A stretch of 64,000 nt of DNA, taken from assembly GCA_024277285.1 (NCBI GenBank), contig JAJRVM010000139.1, positions 1 to 64,000 on the forward strand, read 5' to 3'. Positions within the stretch are counted from its first letter, which is position 1; each line of letters starts with the position of its first letter. Of the stretch, positions 17,187 through 27,374 are shown in pieces. The translations under genes were made by a program, and so were the position numbers. A model generated the notes under the pieces. That model had not been told where the DNA came from. It made no database searches and saw only the letters and a program-made list of their open reading frames with translations. This stretch comes from Planctomycetota bacterium (GTDB lineage: Bacteria > Planctomycetota > Planctomycetia > Pirellulales > Pirellulaceae).

Positions 17187-18263
17187 TCATTCCATGTCGA
17201 CATCCATCGAGCCGCGAAGCTTGTCGCGATCGTGCCCGATCAGCGCTTCGGTCAGCGGATTCAAGTCGCCGGCGAGAATCTGGTCCAGTTTGTACAAGGT
17301 CAAGTTGATGCGGTGATCGGTCACCCGGTTTTCCGGAAAGTTGTAGGTGCGAATGCGTTGGCTTCGGTCCCCCGAACCGACGAGACTCTTGCGCTCACTG
17401 GCGCGTTTCTCGTGCTCGCGGCGTTGATAGAGATCATACAGCCGGCTCTTCAGCACACGCAACGCTTTGGCCAGGTTCTTGTGCTGGCTCTTTTCGTCTT
17501 GCATCGAAACAACGATTCCCGATTCGTAATGCGTCAATCGAATCGCCGACGCCGTCTTGTTGACGTGCTGCCCCCCTGGCCCACTCGCGTGAAAAATATC
17601 TTTGCGGTAATCGTCCTGCTTGATGTCGATTTCGACATCTTCCGGTTCGGGCAGCACAGCAACGGTCGCCGCCGACGTGTGAATGCGGCCCTTGGCTTCT
17701 GTTTCCGGCACACGTTGCACGCGATGCCCCCCGCTCTCGTATTGGAGTTCGCGGTAGATGCCCTCTCCGGCAAACGCCAACGTCACTTCCTTGAAACCAC
17801 CTAGTTCGGTCGCGCTGGCGTTCAAGATCTCCAGCTTCCAATGACGATTCTCGGCATGTTTCTTGTACATTTCGAACAAGTTGCGGGCAAACAACGCGGC
17901 CTCGTCGCCACCAGTGCCAGCACGAATCTCCATCACGCAGCGCGATCGACTGGCGTCTTCGCCACCCACGGTCAGGTCGAGCAATTCCGTCCAGATCTGC
18001 TCGCGCCGCGCACGCTGCTCGGTCAGTTCCAATTCGGCCATCTCGCGCTCTTCCGCGTCGTCGCTTTGCGCCATCTCCTTCAGGCCGGCAATCTCCTCGC
18101 TCACCTGCTTAAACGCTCGGTATTTGGTCGCCAGCTTGGCCAACGCGCCATGTTCCCGTGCTACCGCCGTCATGCGATTGGCATTGGACACCACATCGGG
18201 GTCCATCATCTGACGCTCGAGCTCTTCAAATCGAGCCAATTTCTCTTCGAGCATTTCACGCAT
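17187..18263 (-). CDS. prfA: Peptide chain release factor 1
   Basis: The 358-residue product is full length for RF1. It ends translation at UAA and UAG codons. The GGQ loop that triggers peptidyl-tRNA hydrolysis is GPGGQHVNK (GGQ 230-232). The stop-codon reading loop has PET at 186-188 ([20 protein letters not shown]), the RF1-type PxT, not the SPF of RF2. The N-terminal helical domain ([15 protein letters not shown]) and the C-terminal [14 protein letters not shown] are present. It lies between rpmE and prmC, a common bacterial order, although a repeat-filled gap of about 1 kb now separates it from rpmE. The methyltransferase for its GGQ is the next gene downstream. Confidence 0.97.
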   Translation of the reverse strand: MREMLEEKLARFEELERQMMDPDVVSNANRMTAVAREHGALAKLATKYRAFKQVSEEIAGLKEMAQSDDAEEREMAELELTEQRARREQIWTELLDLTVGGEDASRSRCVMEIRAGTGGDEAALFARNLFEMYKKHAENRHWKLEILNASATELGGFKEVTLAFAGEGIYRELQYESGGHRVQRVPETEAKGRIHTSAATVAVLPEPEDVEIDIKQDDYRKDIFHASGPGGQHVNKTASAIRLTHYESGIVVSMQDEKSQHKNLAKALRVLKSRLYDLYQRREHEKRASERKSLVGSGDRSQRIRTYNFPENRVTDHRINLTLYKLDQILAGDLNPLTEALIGHDRDKLRGSMDVDME

Positions 18264-18376
18264 GGTAAACTCGCAACTCTGGGTCGATCACTTGTGTGGT
18301 CGATCATTCGCTTGAGGAAAAAAGGGCCTTGGGAAAAATGACACGAGACAGAGCCTGCAGCTGGGATCGTCAATAT

Positions 18377-18473
18377 CCTAAGTCGTTGTTGCTGCGGTCG
18401 TTGCGCAGCTCTTCTTTCACTGCTTTTCTTTCATTGGCTTCGGCCTGAAGGGCCGGCGCTATGATAGCCTAGG
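18377..18473. repeat. CCTAGG-ended repeat family, copy A (97 bp)
   Basis: It starts cctaagtcgttgttgctgcg and ends ggccggcgctatgatagcctagg (the last 23 bases). Copy B at 34735-34817 matches nearly throughout but is 14 bp shorter; the extra 14 bp here is itself a near tandem duplication (gctcttctttcact / gcttttctttcatt). It does not encode protein. Confidence 0.85.
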
Positions 18474-18574
18474 CTTCGTCTCAAAACTCATATTTATCAC
18501 CTTGCGTTTCGCGTAATCTGCTGAAAATGACATGGCTTTGCCGCGCGAAAAGACGTTTTGAGACAAAGCCTAGG
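18468..18574. repeat. CTAG-bounded inverted-repeat element, copy 2 (MITE-like)
   Basis: The ends cctaggcttcgtctcaaaac and gttttgagacaaagcctagg are 20-bp inverted repeats with one mismatch. The interior matches the element at 2005-2110 apart from a few substitutions. The element sits exactly on the CCTAGG end of the adjacent 97-bp repeat, as if it had inserted at that site. Confidence 0.85.
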
Positions 18575-19047
18575 TCGGAGCCCGCCCCAAGGCGGGCGGC
18601 GGCCTAGGTGAACCCGCCCCAAGAAAAACACCTCTGCGGCCTGAAAGAAGCCACTGAAAGGCCGCGCTAGACGTTTCCCGTAGCGGGGCCTTTCAGGCCT
18701 CCGATGGTGTGTGCGCGGGTGCCTTTCCTAGGGTTCCGCAAGGTCCGCCGCATGCGCGGCGGCCGTGCTCCACCCTAGGCTATCATAGCGCGCCCCCTAT
18801 CGGGGCTTATCTTGCAGACATCTCCTCGATACGGAGTCACGCGCGGATCTTATCCATGCATCTACGCCTTCGCATCAACTCCGATTCGTGCCGCACAACG
18901 AAATGAGGCAGCGGAACCAAGGAGACCGGCCAGCGAAACAGCGGTTGCGACCCGACCTAGCCGCACCCTACAGACACACCATCAGACGCGACAAAACGAA
19001 CGACGCGTAGGTGGCAACGGCGATCGGTCGGAGCCAACTGAGTGACG

Positions 19048-19290
19048 CTACTGGGTGGCCTTTTTCTTGCCGCGTTGCAGGCTGGCATAGGTACCGGCAG
19101 CGAATTTCGTCTGGAACTTCTCGATACGTCCAGCGGTGTCGACATACTTTAGCTTACCCGTGTAAAATGGGTGGCAAGCATTACAGATGTCGACTTTTAA
19201 TTCGGGGCGAGTCGCGCGTGTTGTGAACTTGTTTCCACAGCCGCAGGTCACCTTCGTCTCGACATACTCTGGGTGAATACCTTCCTTCAT
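19048..19290 (-). CDS. rpmE: 50S ribosomal protein L31
   Basis: From the ATG at 19290 the product is 80 residues, beginning [20 protein letters not shown], the usual L31 start; a further in-frame ATG at 19311 would add seven residues untypical of the family. The zinc-type Cys pattern is present (CGCGNKF and [10 protein letters not shown]), followed by the conserved [10 protein letters not shown]. It is a small protein of the large ribosomal subunit at the central protuberance. It heads the rpmE-prfA-prmC gene order on the minus strand, with an unusual repeat island between it and prfA. Confidence 0.95.
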   Translation of the reverse strand: MKEGIHPEYVETKVTCGCGNKFTTRATRPELKVDICNACHPFYTGKLKYVDTAGRIEKFQTKFAAGTYASLQRGKKKATQ

Positions 19291-19769
19291 TTCCTCAAGT
19301 TCCCGCAGCATAAGGGTTTAGCGTATCTTCTGACGACGTCACGAAACTCGCAGTATAGCATCGTCCTCCAAACTCGCCAAGGGCCGGCCGGGATGCGATC
19401 GCGCGTCTTCGCCCACCCTGCAACGGAGGCAACAGGCGGCTCCAAGGCGGGAATCGATACCTGACGCCTGAAGGCACAATACCGCGACATCGTGCGTACG
19501 TTTCGCAAATCGGCCATGGCCATTCACGGAGAGCAGTGCGCCAGTCGGCAGCACGTGGCAATCCCGCGAAAAGAGGCTTAAATTGCCGACAGTGTTACTT
19601 GACAGCCGCCGCATCTTGCCGATCGGCCACCCTTCGTGTTGCCTCGCAATTGGCGGTAAAACAGTCGTCCGCGTTACCTTCGCTTGCAGGACTGAATAAT
19701 CGGCAGCAACGGGCCACATCCGCCCAACCTTGCAGGCCTCCAGCGACTTCCTTGGCGAAAGATGAATGT
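19291..19769. other. Divergent region between rpmE and the SBF-type transporter
   Basis: No gene or repeat of note is seen. It must hold the promoters of rpmE (-) and of the transporter (+). The transporter frame is open upstream to about 19536, but that N-terminal extension has no membrane-protein character and is unlikely to be translated. Confidence 0.5.
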
Positions 19770-20729
19770 ATGAAAGAGTTTCTCGTCCGCCGATGGTTCT
19801 TGATTGGCCTCAGTGTAGCCATGGCGGCAGGCTTCTTGGGCTCGGACGCATCCCTTTTCCTGGCCGATTCCGTGCCGTTGCGCTACGGTGTGGTGGCGAG
19901 CGTCCTGTTCCTCATGGCCTTGCCGCTCGAAGCGCGCCTGATGTGGCGCACGCTGCGGCGCCCTCGTGCTCCTGCACTCGGCATTGCGATGAACTCGGTG
20001 GCGTTGCCGCTCCTGGCCTGGGGAGTAGTGGCCACCATCGGCATGCCACTGCTGGGACGCGAGTTTTCCTTGGGCCTACTGGTCGCTGCGGCAACTCCCT
20101 GCACTCTCGCATCTGCCGCTGTTTGGACCCGTCGAGCCGGCGGCAACGATGCTGCAGCGATCATGGTCACCGTAGTCACGAATGCTAGCTGCTTTCTAGT
20201 GACCCCGTTTTGGTTACTCCAGATGACGGGCCAACAAGCGGAACTGGACGCCGGGCCAATGATCATCAAGCTGGCGTTGGTTGTGGTTCTGCCCATGACA
20301 ATCGCTCAACTCATGCGACTCGCTGGCCCCGTCGGCCCTTGGGCCACGCGGCGCAAGACGCAACTGGGCGTGATCGCTCAAACCGGCATTCTGACGATGA
20401 TCTTCTTCGGTTCGATCCAAGCCGCACAGCGATTCGGCGTCGCCAGCACGCGACCGACCGCCTACCAGATGGCCTCATTGCTGGCTGCCGCCGTGGGCAT
20501 TCACGTCACAATTCTGCTGGCCGGGACCTGGATCGCACGGCGACTGGGATTCGATCGAGGTGAACAGATCGCGGTCGGCTTCGCGGGCAGCCAAAAAACA
20601 CTCATGGTCGGCTTGCAGGTTGCGATGGAGCTTGGATTCAACATCATTCCGATGGTGGTCTACCACATAAGCCAGTTGCTGGTCGACACGCTGATCGCCG
20701 ATCGATTGCGACGAAAACAGGCCCCGTGA
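19770..20729 (+). CDS. SBF-like (bile acid:sodium symporter family) membrane transporter
   Basis: The start at 19770 (MKEFLVRRWFLIGLSVAMAA) is chosen because the membrane protein begins there; upstream codons look non-coding. The 319-residue product shows about ten hydrophobic helices and the arrangement of the SBF-like group (YfeH type), with ATPCTLASAAVWTRRAGGND and VGFAGSQKTLMVGLQVAMEL as characteristic half-domain motifs. The family moves organic anions with sodium. Substrate is unknown. It stands alone between rpmE and aroC. Confidence 0.85.
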   Translation: MKEFLVRRWFLIGLSVAMAAGFLGSDASLFLADSVPLRYGVVASVLFLMALPLEARLMWRTLRRPRAPALGIAMNSVALPLLAWGVVATIGMPLLGREFSLGLLVAAATPCTLASAAVWTRRAGGNDAAAIMVTVVTNASCFLVTPFWLLQMTGQQAELDAGPMIIKLALVVVLPMTIAQLMRLAGPVGPWATRRKTQLGVIAQTGILTMIFFGSIQAAQRFGVASTRPTAYQMASLLAAAVGIHVTILLAGTWIARRLGFDRGEQIAVGFAGSQKTLMVGLQVAMELGFNIIPMVVYHISQLLVDTLIADRLRRKQAP

Positions 20730-21146
20730 CCATCCCAGGTGCCACTGCATGCTCGAACGAACTCACGACTCCCCTTGATCCAGCACCACCGCCCCCCCCT
20801 CAACCACACCGCCGCTTACGGGCACGCAGTGCAAACCCCCATTCCATTCGCGACGGCAGCAACAGGCAAAAAGATTATGGGCAAGGAATGGCGATTGATG
20901 GAATGTGTCGCGACCAGGCGGCTCCTCGCCCGTTGCGACCAAGAAACCTGCCAAAACCGCTAGCATTTCATCACCAACCGATCTATCGCTCGTAGTCCAA
21001 TCCGGCTTAGAATTATGGCACGACACGGTGCGCTCGCGAACCGAACATCGCAAAGGGGGGCATCGCCTCGAATGACCCCGTGAATGACACCGTGCCTCAA
21101 TCGAGAATCAACTGACAAGAAATATCCCAACCGCAGCTGAAACAAC
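20730..21146. other. Intergenic region before aroC
   Basis: No gene is seen in this 417-bp stretch. It contains a run of C residues near 20795 and no clear hairpin. The promoter of aroC should lie in its right part; no motif is recognised with confidence. Confidence 0.5.
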
Positions 21147-22286
21147 ATGTTACGCTACTGGACCGCTGGTGAATCACACGGCAAAACTCTTCTCGCATTG
21201 GTCGACGGTTTTCCCGCCGGTGTCGCCATCTCGACAGCACCGATGGACGCGGAACTTCGCCGACGTCAGGGCGGCCATGGCCGCGGCGGCAGGCAACGGA
21301 TCGAGACGGATCGGGCCGAGATTCTGACGGGAGTCTGGAAAGACCATTCGCTGGGCAGCCCAATCGCACTGCAAGTGGTCAACAAAGACTACAAATTGGA
21401 GCGGATGGAGGACCTAACGCGGCCACGCCCTGGGCATGGTGACTTGGCCGGCGCGATCAAATATCTGGGCCCCGTACGGGCGATCCTTGAGCGTGCGAGT
21501 GCTCGCGAGACAGCGGCGCGGGTGGCAGCTGGAGCCCTCACCAAGCAATTGCTCGCACCGCTGGGAATCCGCGCGATGGGATACGTGGTCCAATTGGGTG
21601 GAATCGACATTACGGTGCCCGCGTGTTCGTGGGATGAACGCATCGAACGACGCGACGCGAGTGCCGTCTATGGACTCGATCCTGCCAAAGACGAACAGCT
21701 GGTCACGTTGATCGACAAGACGGGCAAGGAGGGCGACACGCTCGGTGGAGTGGTCGAAGTATGCGTTGAAGGGTTGCCTTTCGGCCTGGGGACGCACGCC
21801 CAGTGGGATCAGAAGCTGGATGGTCGTCTGGCGCAGGCCGTGATGGCGGTGCAGGCGATTAAGGGCGTGGAAATCGGGCTCGGGTTCGAGGCCGCGCGCC
21901 GCCCCGGCTCGCAAGTTCATGATCCGATCCAATACGACGCCAGTGCCGCCAGCGGTGCCACGCTCGGCTATCAACGTCCGACCAATAACGCGGGTGGCCT
22001 GGAAGCGGGTATGACGAACGGCCAACCTTTGATCGTGCGTGCGGCGATGAAACCGATCAGCACATTGCGCAAAGCGCTTGAGTCGATCAACCTGGACACC
22101 AAGCAATCCGAGTCGGCCGAGTACGAACGGAGCGACGTATGTGCGGTATCGGCGGCCAGCGTGATCATTGAAAACGTCGTCGCCTTTGAAGTAGCGCGCG
22201 CTTTGATCGACAAATTTGGCGGCGATAGCCTTCAGGAAATGAAGGCACGGTGGGAGCTATTCCACGAACTGGCCCAGCAACGATAG
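21147..22286 (+). CDS. aroC: Chorismate synthase
   Basis: The 379-residue product converts 5-enolpyruvylshikimate-3-phosphate to chorismate, the last common step of aromatic amino acid synthesis, and needs reduced FMN. Family signatures are seen in order: GESHGKTLLALVDGFPAG at residues 8-25, RRRQGGHGRGGRQ, RPGHGDLAGAIKY, ERASARETAARVAAGA, GFEAARRPGSQVHDPI and KPISTLRKALESIN. Length fits. It is followed 131 bp downstream by an AsmA-like frame in the same direction; they are probably separate units. Confidence 0.97.
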   Translation: MLRYWTAGESHGKTLLALVDGFPAGVAISTAPMDAELRRRQGGHGRGGRQRIETDRAEILTGVWKDHSLGSPIALQVVNKDYKLERMEDLTRPRPGHGDLAGAIKYLGPVRAILERASARETAARVAAGALTKQLLAPLGIRAMGYVVQLGGIDITVPACSWDERIERRDASAVYGLDPAKDEQLVTLIDKTGKEGDTLGGVVEVCVEGLPFGLGTHAQWDQKLDGRLAQAVMAVQAIKGVEIGLGFEAARRPGSQVHDPIQYDASAASGATLGYQRPTNNAGGLEAGMTNGQPLIVRAAMKPISTLRKALESINLDTKQSESAEYERSDVCAVSAASVIIENVVAFEVARALIDKFGGDSLQEMKARWELFHELAQQR

Positions 22287-22417
22287 TCTTCGAGCCTATC
22301 ACGCAACCTGGTTGGCTCGTTGAGTAAATTAGATCGTGAGTAGATCAGATCGGTAGTGGCGCTGGCTTCCAGCAGTTGGCGACAAGTTCTAAACCAAAGC
22401 GTACAAGGACGTATGCC

Positions 22418-23749
22418 ATGCGATTTGCCACGCGACGCAGGTTTTGCCGAGCCGTGTTTTGCACGCTCGGTGTGCTGCCAACGCTGTTGGTAATCGGTAC
22501 GGCCGTACTCATCCACACCCCCGCGTACCGTGCAGCACAGACGGCGCAATGGCGTTCCCAGTTGGCCGCCCACCTGGGACTGGAAATCGAAGTCGGCACG
22601 ATCGACTGGAGCAATACGGCGGAGTTGGTGGTCCGCAACATCCAGTTGCGCGATCCTGAATCACACATCTGCCTGGCGCATGCGAGATCGGCCACCATCG
22701 TGCAAAGCACGCGCGGACCGATCATCCGGTTGGGCCAGCCGGAAATCGACTTCCAACGCTTACCTCGACTCGTCAATATCTTGCACGAACACCTGCTGTT
22801 GCGCAGCGCCGACCGTGGCGGGTCGTTTCAACTGTCCACAGCCACTCTCCTGCTGCAAAAAGCCCCGCAAAGCGAATCGGTGCTCGACTTGCAGTTCGTA
22901 CTGGATGTCAAAGAGGACGGCTCCGAGGTTTTTATCGAATTCCAGCCGACCAGTTTGGAGAAACGCAATTGCGAGAAATACGACCCCCGCAGCGGTGACT
23001 AACCACAACGCAATCACGTCCGTCTGCGCGTGGTCCGCAACCGGCAACTCGACCCACCCGCCACGGGCTGGGAACTGCATACGGGAACGGTTGAGGTCCC
23101 CTGTTCGCTGGCCCAAGCCTGGTTGCCGCAAGCCGAAGAACTGGGAATCGCGTGTGCCTTCCAGGGATCGGTCTGGGCCGAGCGTTCTACCTTGGGGTGG
23201 GAAGCGGAGATCTCGGGCACTTTCCGCCAACTCGACCTCGATGCTCTGGTGACCCGTCGATTCCCGCACAAGCTGAGCGGCATTGCCGACCTGACATTGC
23301 ACCGGCTGGTCGTCCATCATGGCCGCATTGCTGAGGCCCGCGGACGGATTTTGTCACCTGGAGGCGTGATCAGTCAAACGCTGCTCCATGCCGCCGAAAA
23401 ACACTTGGGACTAAAGAACTTCGCGCCGTCCAGCGAAGCAATATCATTGAGTTACGGCCTCCTTGCCTTCGAGTTCTCACTCGACAAGAGCGGATTGCGC
23501 GTCGTCGGTGGCCGCGACCAGGAACAGACGATCCTTGCCGACTCCCAAGGCCCGTTGCTCTCGTCGCAAGGCGCCACCAAGGTCCCCCCGCAAGCCCTCG
23601 TGCGACTGCTCGTTCCGCTAACCGACTTGCAAGTGCCGGCCGCCAAGGAAACTACCGCCCTGCTGCAAACGCTCCCCTTGCCCGCCGTGAACCCGGCCCC
23701 CACCGCAACGGCTCGGCGTCATACTCCACTCAGACTGCTACGTGAGTAA
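22418..23749 (+). pseudogene. AsmA-like protein gene interrupted by in-frame TAA
   Basis: The frame starts at 22418 (AAGGA 8 bases upstream). The N terminus has a membrane anchor (CTLGVLPTLLVIGTAVLIHT) and then AsmA/DUF-like beta repeats (LGLEIEVGTIDWSNTAELVV, VRNIQLRDPES). At 23000-23002 a TAA stops it after 194 codons. The same frame stays open to 23749 and keeps the same protein style (HVRLRVVRNRQLDPPATGWE, GIADLTLHRLVVHHGRI). A single C-to-T change of a CAA Gln codon would explain it. It is either a recent nonsense mutation or a base-call error. The restored protein would be 443 residues, possibly an envelope protein for lipid or outer-membrane homeostasis; that is inferred only from the AsmA-like look. 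Confidence 0.7.
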
Positions 23750-23854
23750 GAGGCTAATCCAGAAAGTGCCCTCAATGGCATGCCGTGCGTTCCTGGCAAC
23801 TTGTTGCGAGTAGCGTGCAGGTAGCTTGCGAGTGGCAATGAAAGGTCCTTGGCG

Positions 23855-23890
23855 GTGCGAACGACGCGGAGCGTCGTTCCACACTGCGTC
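23855..23890. repeat. Stem-GGA-stem repeat, copy 1
   Basis: This is an eight-base-pair stem aacgacgc / gcgtcgtt with loop GGA (23860-23878), preceded by gtgcg and followed by ccacactgcgtc. It abuts the stop codon of the minus-strand ccsBA gene and may serve as its 3' hairpin. Related copies lie at 31105-31140 and 56331-56363. Confidence 0.85.
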
Positions 23891-26800
23891 TATTCCGCGA
23901 GCGTTGCGTCGACCACATCGCCGGCAACATCACTGCGCCAGGCCTTTAGGGGGAGCATCCCGATCGCGATCAGCACCAATTGCACAACGACGACGATGCC
24001 GAGGATCAGCAGCACGCCTTCGGTGAACCCGTACGAGTGCAGTCCAACTCCCAGTTCATTGACGCCAAACCACGACCAAGCCGTGACAATGTTGCCACCA
24101 ATCGCCATCACCGCCAAACCACGTTCCTTGACCATGCGTCCCCAATAGGCGTGCAGGACAACGGCGTTCCATAGCACGATGATCAGCGCGCCATTCTCCT
24201 TCGGGTCCCAGCCCCAGAACCGCCCCCACGAATCGTCGGCCCAAAGCCCACCCAACACGGTCCCGAAAAAGCTGAAGAAGATGGCAAAGCAGATCGTGCC
24301 ATAGATCATGCGTCCCACTTCTTTGGCAACCGGTCGCGGCAGTGATGGCGTGAAGACGCCGCGCAAGACATAGACGATCCCCAGGAAGCCGGCATAGAAC
24401 GTCGCTCCATAACCGGCCGTCACACAAGTAACATGTGTGGCCAACCAGAAGTTGGTATCGAGTACCGCCATCAAGACGGTAAACGTGTCTCCCTTGAAGG
24501 AAACCACTTCGGTCGTCAACTTATAGGCGATCAACAACGCGATAAATCCGTTCGCTGCGGCAACCACATTGGCCACGCCGATCTTGGAATACCGTTCCAT
24601 CAGTAACCCAAGCAGGACGCACGTCCAACCGACGAACAAGGCGGATGTGTATAGCGTCGTGATCGGAGGACGGCCGGAAATATACATCCTGGCCAGCAGT
24701 CCGAAAGTATGGATCACCAACGTGAACAGACACAGCCAGGTCGAGGCACGTTGCAAGGGAACGGTCCATCCGAACCATGCGAAGCAACCAAGGATCGCTG
24801 CGAACAGGTAAAGGATCATGGCGTAATAGAGCGGCGCGGCATGATTGAAAAAGACTTCAAAACGCGTCTTGCGCCGATCCCAATTCACCGGTGGATCCTC
24901 GTCCAGCCGTTTCTGGTACTCCTTGACCGCTTGATTGAAAGTCGCTGCGTTCTTGCCCGCGGCGTCATAGGCAGACAGGATATTGAGTATCGCGAGCGTT
25001 GCCTTGTTCGGCTTCTTTACGTCCATACCTTGATTCGCAGCCATGCGTGTTGCCATCGCGTCGAACAACGAGAATGTGTAGGCCTGCCACTTGTCGTCAT
25101 CGGGACCAGGCGGAACGGCCAACGGCAATGAATAGCGCGCATATTGTTCGCGCCGGTTCGCCTCACGCGAGATATCTTCCCGCACATGCTCCGAACGCAA
25201 TTGCGGCAAACGAAATGCTTCCTGCAACATCAGGTATTCGTTGAGCCGCTTATCCAGGTCGAGTACCTTGCGCGCGTAAAGATCGCGATGCTCCGGTTTC
25301 ATGGACCGCGCGTTGCGTACCTGAGAATTGAATACGTCAAGCCGATCGGCAAATTCCTCGATGGCATAGCGGAAGCCCTGACGCCGCTCCAGCTTCAACG
25401 TCTCCAACACATCGAGGTTGTGGATCCGAAAGATCTTGTGCTGGCGCGCCGCTTCCGATTCGGTGATCACATCAAGCAGCCAACGAATGGCGGGTTGACG
25501 GTCGCCATGGGCATCGATATACGTCTGCCGATCCGAGATCATGCGCAGGCTGGTGCGCGCCAAGGTATCGATCGGCTTGACGCGTCCCTCATAGGTAATC
25601 GGCAATCGGCCAAATGCAGTGAAGTCGATCTGCGTCGGTGGCACTCTCGGCTCAACGGCTTTGCTGGCCAACCACAAAGCGCCAAGTAACACCACTCCCA
25701 AAGGCACCACCCAGCTCCAGACGCTCTTCGCCGGCTGTGCAGACGGACTTGACACCTTACCGCCACGCCCGTTCTTGCGGCGTGCCGGACCATCAAAGAC
25801 GACTGAATCGGCGGCGTGCAGGCGGCTTGCTCGACGACGCCGTAGAAATCCACTCAACGTCATCCAGAATTGTGCCAGCATGCCGATCGTTACGATCATG
25901 CAGGAAACATACGGGATTCGCCAACCGGTGTTCGTCACCACCTGCAGCCCCGTATACTCCTTGCCCGTCATCGAGTCGGCCCCGTAATTGGACTGGTAAA
26001 ACGTCGAGCCCGCATAGCGTAGCGGGTTGTTCATCCAGATCCGAACCATGCGGTCCACATTCTGCTGCGGGTCGACCAGCCGGAGCTCCGATGCATAGCT
26101 CTTGGCCATCTGCGTGCCCATGTAAACCTGCTGCTCGACATTCACCAAGTGCATCGAGTACGGTTTGTAGAGGTGCTTGTAACGCAACTGCACGGTCCAG
26201 GCCCGCCCTCCGATGACCACTTTCTCGGAACGCCCACGCATCCAGTCCTGCAAACTCAGGCGGTAAACCCCGAGTGATTTGCCCGATTTTTTGTCGAGAA
26301 ACTTGACATAGGCCGTTGGATGGTTCGTGCGGCGCGATGCATCGACACCGCTAATCGGCCGCGTTTCCACCGCCACCGTCGATAACCCGCTGCCTGCCGT
26401 CGCGAGATTCTTTCCGTTCGGCTTGGCGCGACGCAGTTGGGAATTCGACATAAACTTGACCGGCTCGACATCCATCGGTAACTTCGCGTCATCGATGGTC
26501 TCGCCACGCTCAAGCCGTGACTGAGGAATGGCAAGAATCTCGTCTTCGGTCTTGCTTGACTTGTCAATTAACGCCAACTCCACCTCGCGTCTGTCCATCG
26601 CGAAATTGACGGTCTCTCCCTCCGTAATGTGCATCTGCGATTCAACCGCCGCAATACCGACCACGAGTTCGCCAAACATCAGCAAACCGATCCCGGCATG
26701 CAACAACACCATGCCAGCGCGCTTACGAAACACCATCCAACAACCGGACAACAAAACCAGACCGGCAACCGTACATTGGGTCAACAGCCACAAAATCCGC

Positions 26801-27363
26801 AACGATGGCCACTCGACGAAAAGCTGCGGCAAATCCGCCGTCTGGTGCGACCCGACCATGATGACCATTCCAGTCACGACGCAGCCGAGCAGGATCACGA
26901 GTAGCCCAATTACCAGCTGCTTGCCCTTGGCCACAATACGAAACCGAATCAGATGGGCCGCTCCCAGGTTGATGAATAACCCCAACCCAATCAGCCAACC
27001 GCTGGGAAAATAGAAACCGTAATCCCATGGAATCGGTTCCATGTTCGGAAAGAAAGATTTCGGGAAGAAAATCCGAAAGTCGATCCACGCCAGCGCCGAC
27101 CTCAACGCCGCATCAAAACTGCTCAGGTCCATGCGAAAGTAATCATGAATGACCTGCCAGATGTCCTTCTCCGTCTGCGCAAGGGTCCCCGTATAGACGA
27201 TAAAGATCGACGCGAGAAACAACGCGACAGTGATCTTGAGCGAAGCGAGCGGCGTCAGAATCGCCTTCGCAACGCCCCAGCAATCCGACCAGAATCCGCC
27301 CGCATCGGTGAGCGCTGATTCGGACGAGGTGTCTACCGACAAATACGATGTATCTTTGGCCAT
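23890..27363 (-). CDS. ccsBA: Fused cytochrome c maturation protein CcsB-CcsA (ResB-ResC type, system II)
   Basis: The start at 27363 is chosen because GGAG lies 6 bases upstream; GTG and ATG codons just before it lie in the stop region of the preceding gene. The product has 1157 residues. The N-terminal half is ResB/CcsB-like: membrane helices (LKITVALFLASIFIVYTGTL), then a large external domain. The C-terminal half is CcsA/ResC-like with WGWDPKENGALI, the heme-handling WWD-type motif, and helices carrying conserved His (ATHVTCVTAGYG, NAVVLHAYWG). The protein exports heme and attaches it to CXXCH cytochromes. Gene fusion of CcsB and CcsA is known in several phyla. Its start is coupled (TGATG) to the lipoprotein gene upstream. 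Confidence 0.9.
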   Translation of the reverse strand: MAKDTSYLSVDTSSESALTDAGGFWSDCWGVAKAILTPLASLKITVALFLASIFIVYTGTLAQTEKDIWQVIHDYFRMDLSSFDAALRSALAWIDFRIFFPKSFFPNMEPIPWDYGFYFPSGWLIGLGLFINLGAAHLIRFRIVAKGKQLVIGLLVILLGCVVTGMVIMVGSHQTADLPQLFVEWPSLRILWLLTQCTVAGLVLLSGCWMVFRKRAGMVLLHAGIGLLMFGELVVGIAAVESQMHITEGETVNFAMDRREVELALIDKSSKTEDEILAIPQSRLERGETIDDAKLPMDVEPVKFMSNSQLRRAKPNGKNLATAGSGLSTVAVETRPISGVDASRRTNHPTAYVKFLDKKSGKSLGVYRLSLQDWMRGRSEKVVIGGRAWTVQLRYKHLYKPYSMHLVNVEQQVYMGTQMAKSYASELRLVDPQQNVDRMVRIWMNNPLRYAGSTFYQSNYGADSMTGKEYTGLQVVTNTGWRIPYVSCMIVTIGMLAQFWMTLSGFLRRRRASRLHAADSVVFDGPARRKNGRGGKVSSPSAQPAKSVWSWVVPLGVVLLGALWLASKAVEPRVPPTQIDFTAFGRLPITYEGRVKPIDTLARTSLRMISDRQTYIDAHGDRQPAIRWLLDVITESEAARQHKIFRIHNLDVLETLKLERRQGFRYAIEEFADRLDVFNSQVRNARSMKPEHRDLYARKVLDLDKRLNEYLMLQEAFRLPQLRSEHVREDISREANRREQYARYSLPLAVPPGPDDDKWQAYTFSLFDAMATRMAANQGMDVKKPNKATLAILNILSAYDAAGKNAATFNQAVKEYQKRLDEDPPVNWDRRKTRFEVFFNHAAPLYYAMILYLFAAILGCFAWFGWTVPLQRASTWLCLFTLVIHTFGLLARMYISGRPPITTLYTSALFVGWTCVLLGLLMERYSKIGVANVVAAANGFIALLIAYKLTTEVVSFKGDTFTVLMAVLDTNFWLATHVTCVTAGYGATFYAGFLGIVYVLRGVFTPSLPRPVAKEVGRMIYGTICFAIFFSFFGTVLGGLWADDSWGRFWGWDPKENGALIIVLWNAVVLHAYWGRMVKERGLAVMAIGGNIVTAWSWFGVNELGVGLHSYGFTEGVLLILGIVVVVQLVLIAIGMLPLKAWRSDVAGDVVDATLAE

Positions 27364-27374
27364 TACCGGCTCCA

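Larger units (their letters stand above)
18264..19047. other. Repeat island between rpmE and prfA
   Basis: There is no gene in this 784-bp gap. It contains the 97-bp unit at 18377-18473, the 107-bp CTAG element at 18468-18574 that shares its CCTAGG border, several further CCTAGG sites (about 18603, 18727, 18774), GC-rich hairpins (gcccgccccaaggcgggc), and an inverted copy of the end of the 97-bp unit at 18774-18794. This looks like repeated insertion of CCTAGG-bounded elements into one spot. Confidence 0.8.

Noticed and set aside
17031..17804. 257-codon open frame on the plus strand
   Set aside because: Antisense to prfA; no family resemblance and no ribosome-binding site.
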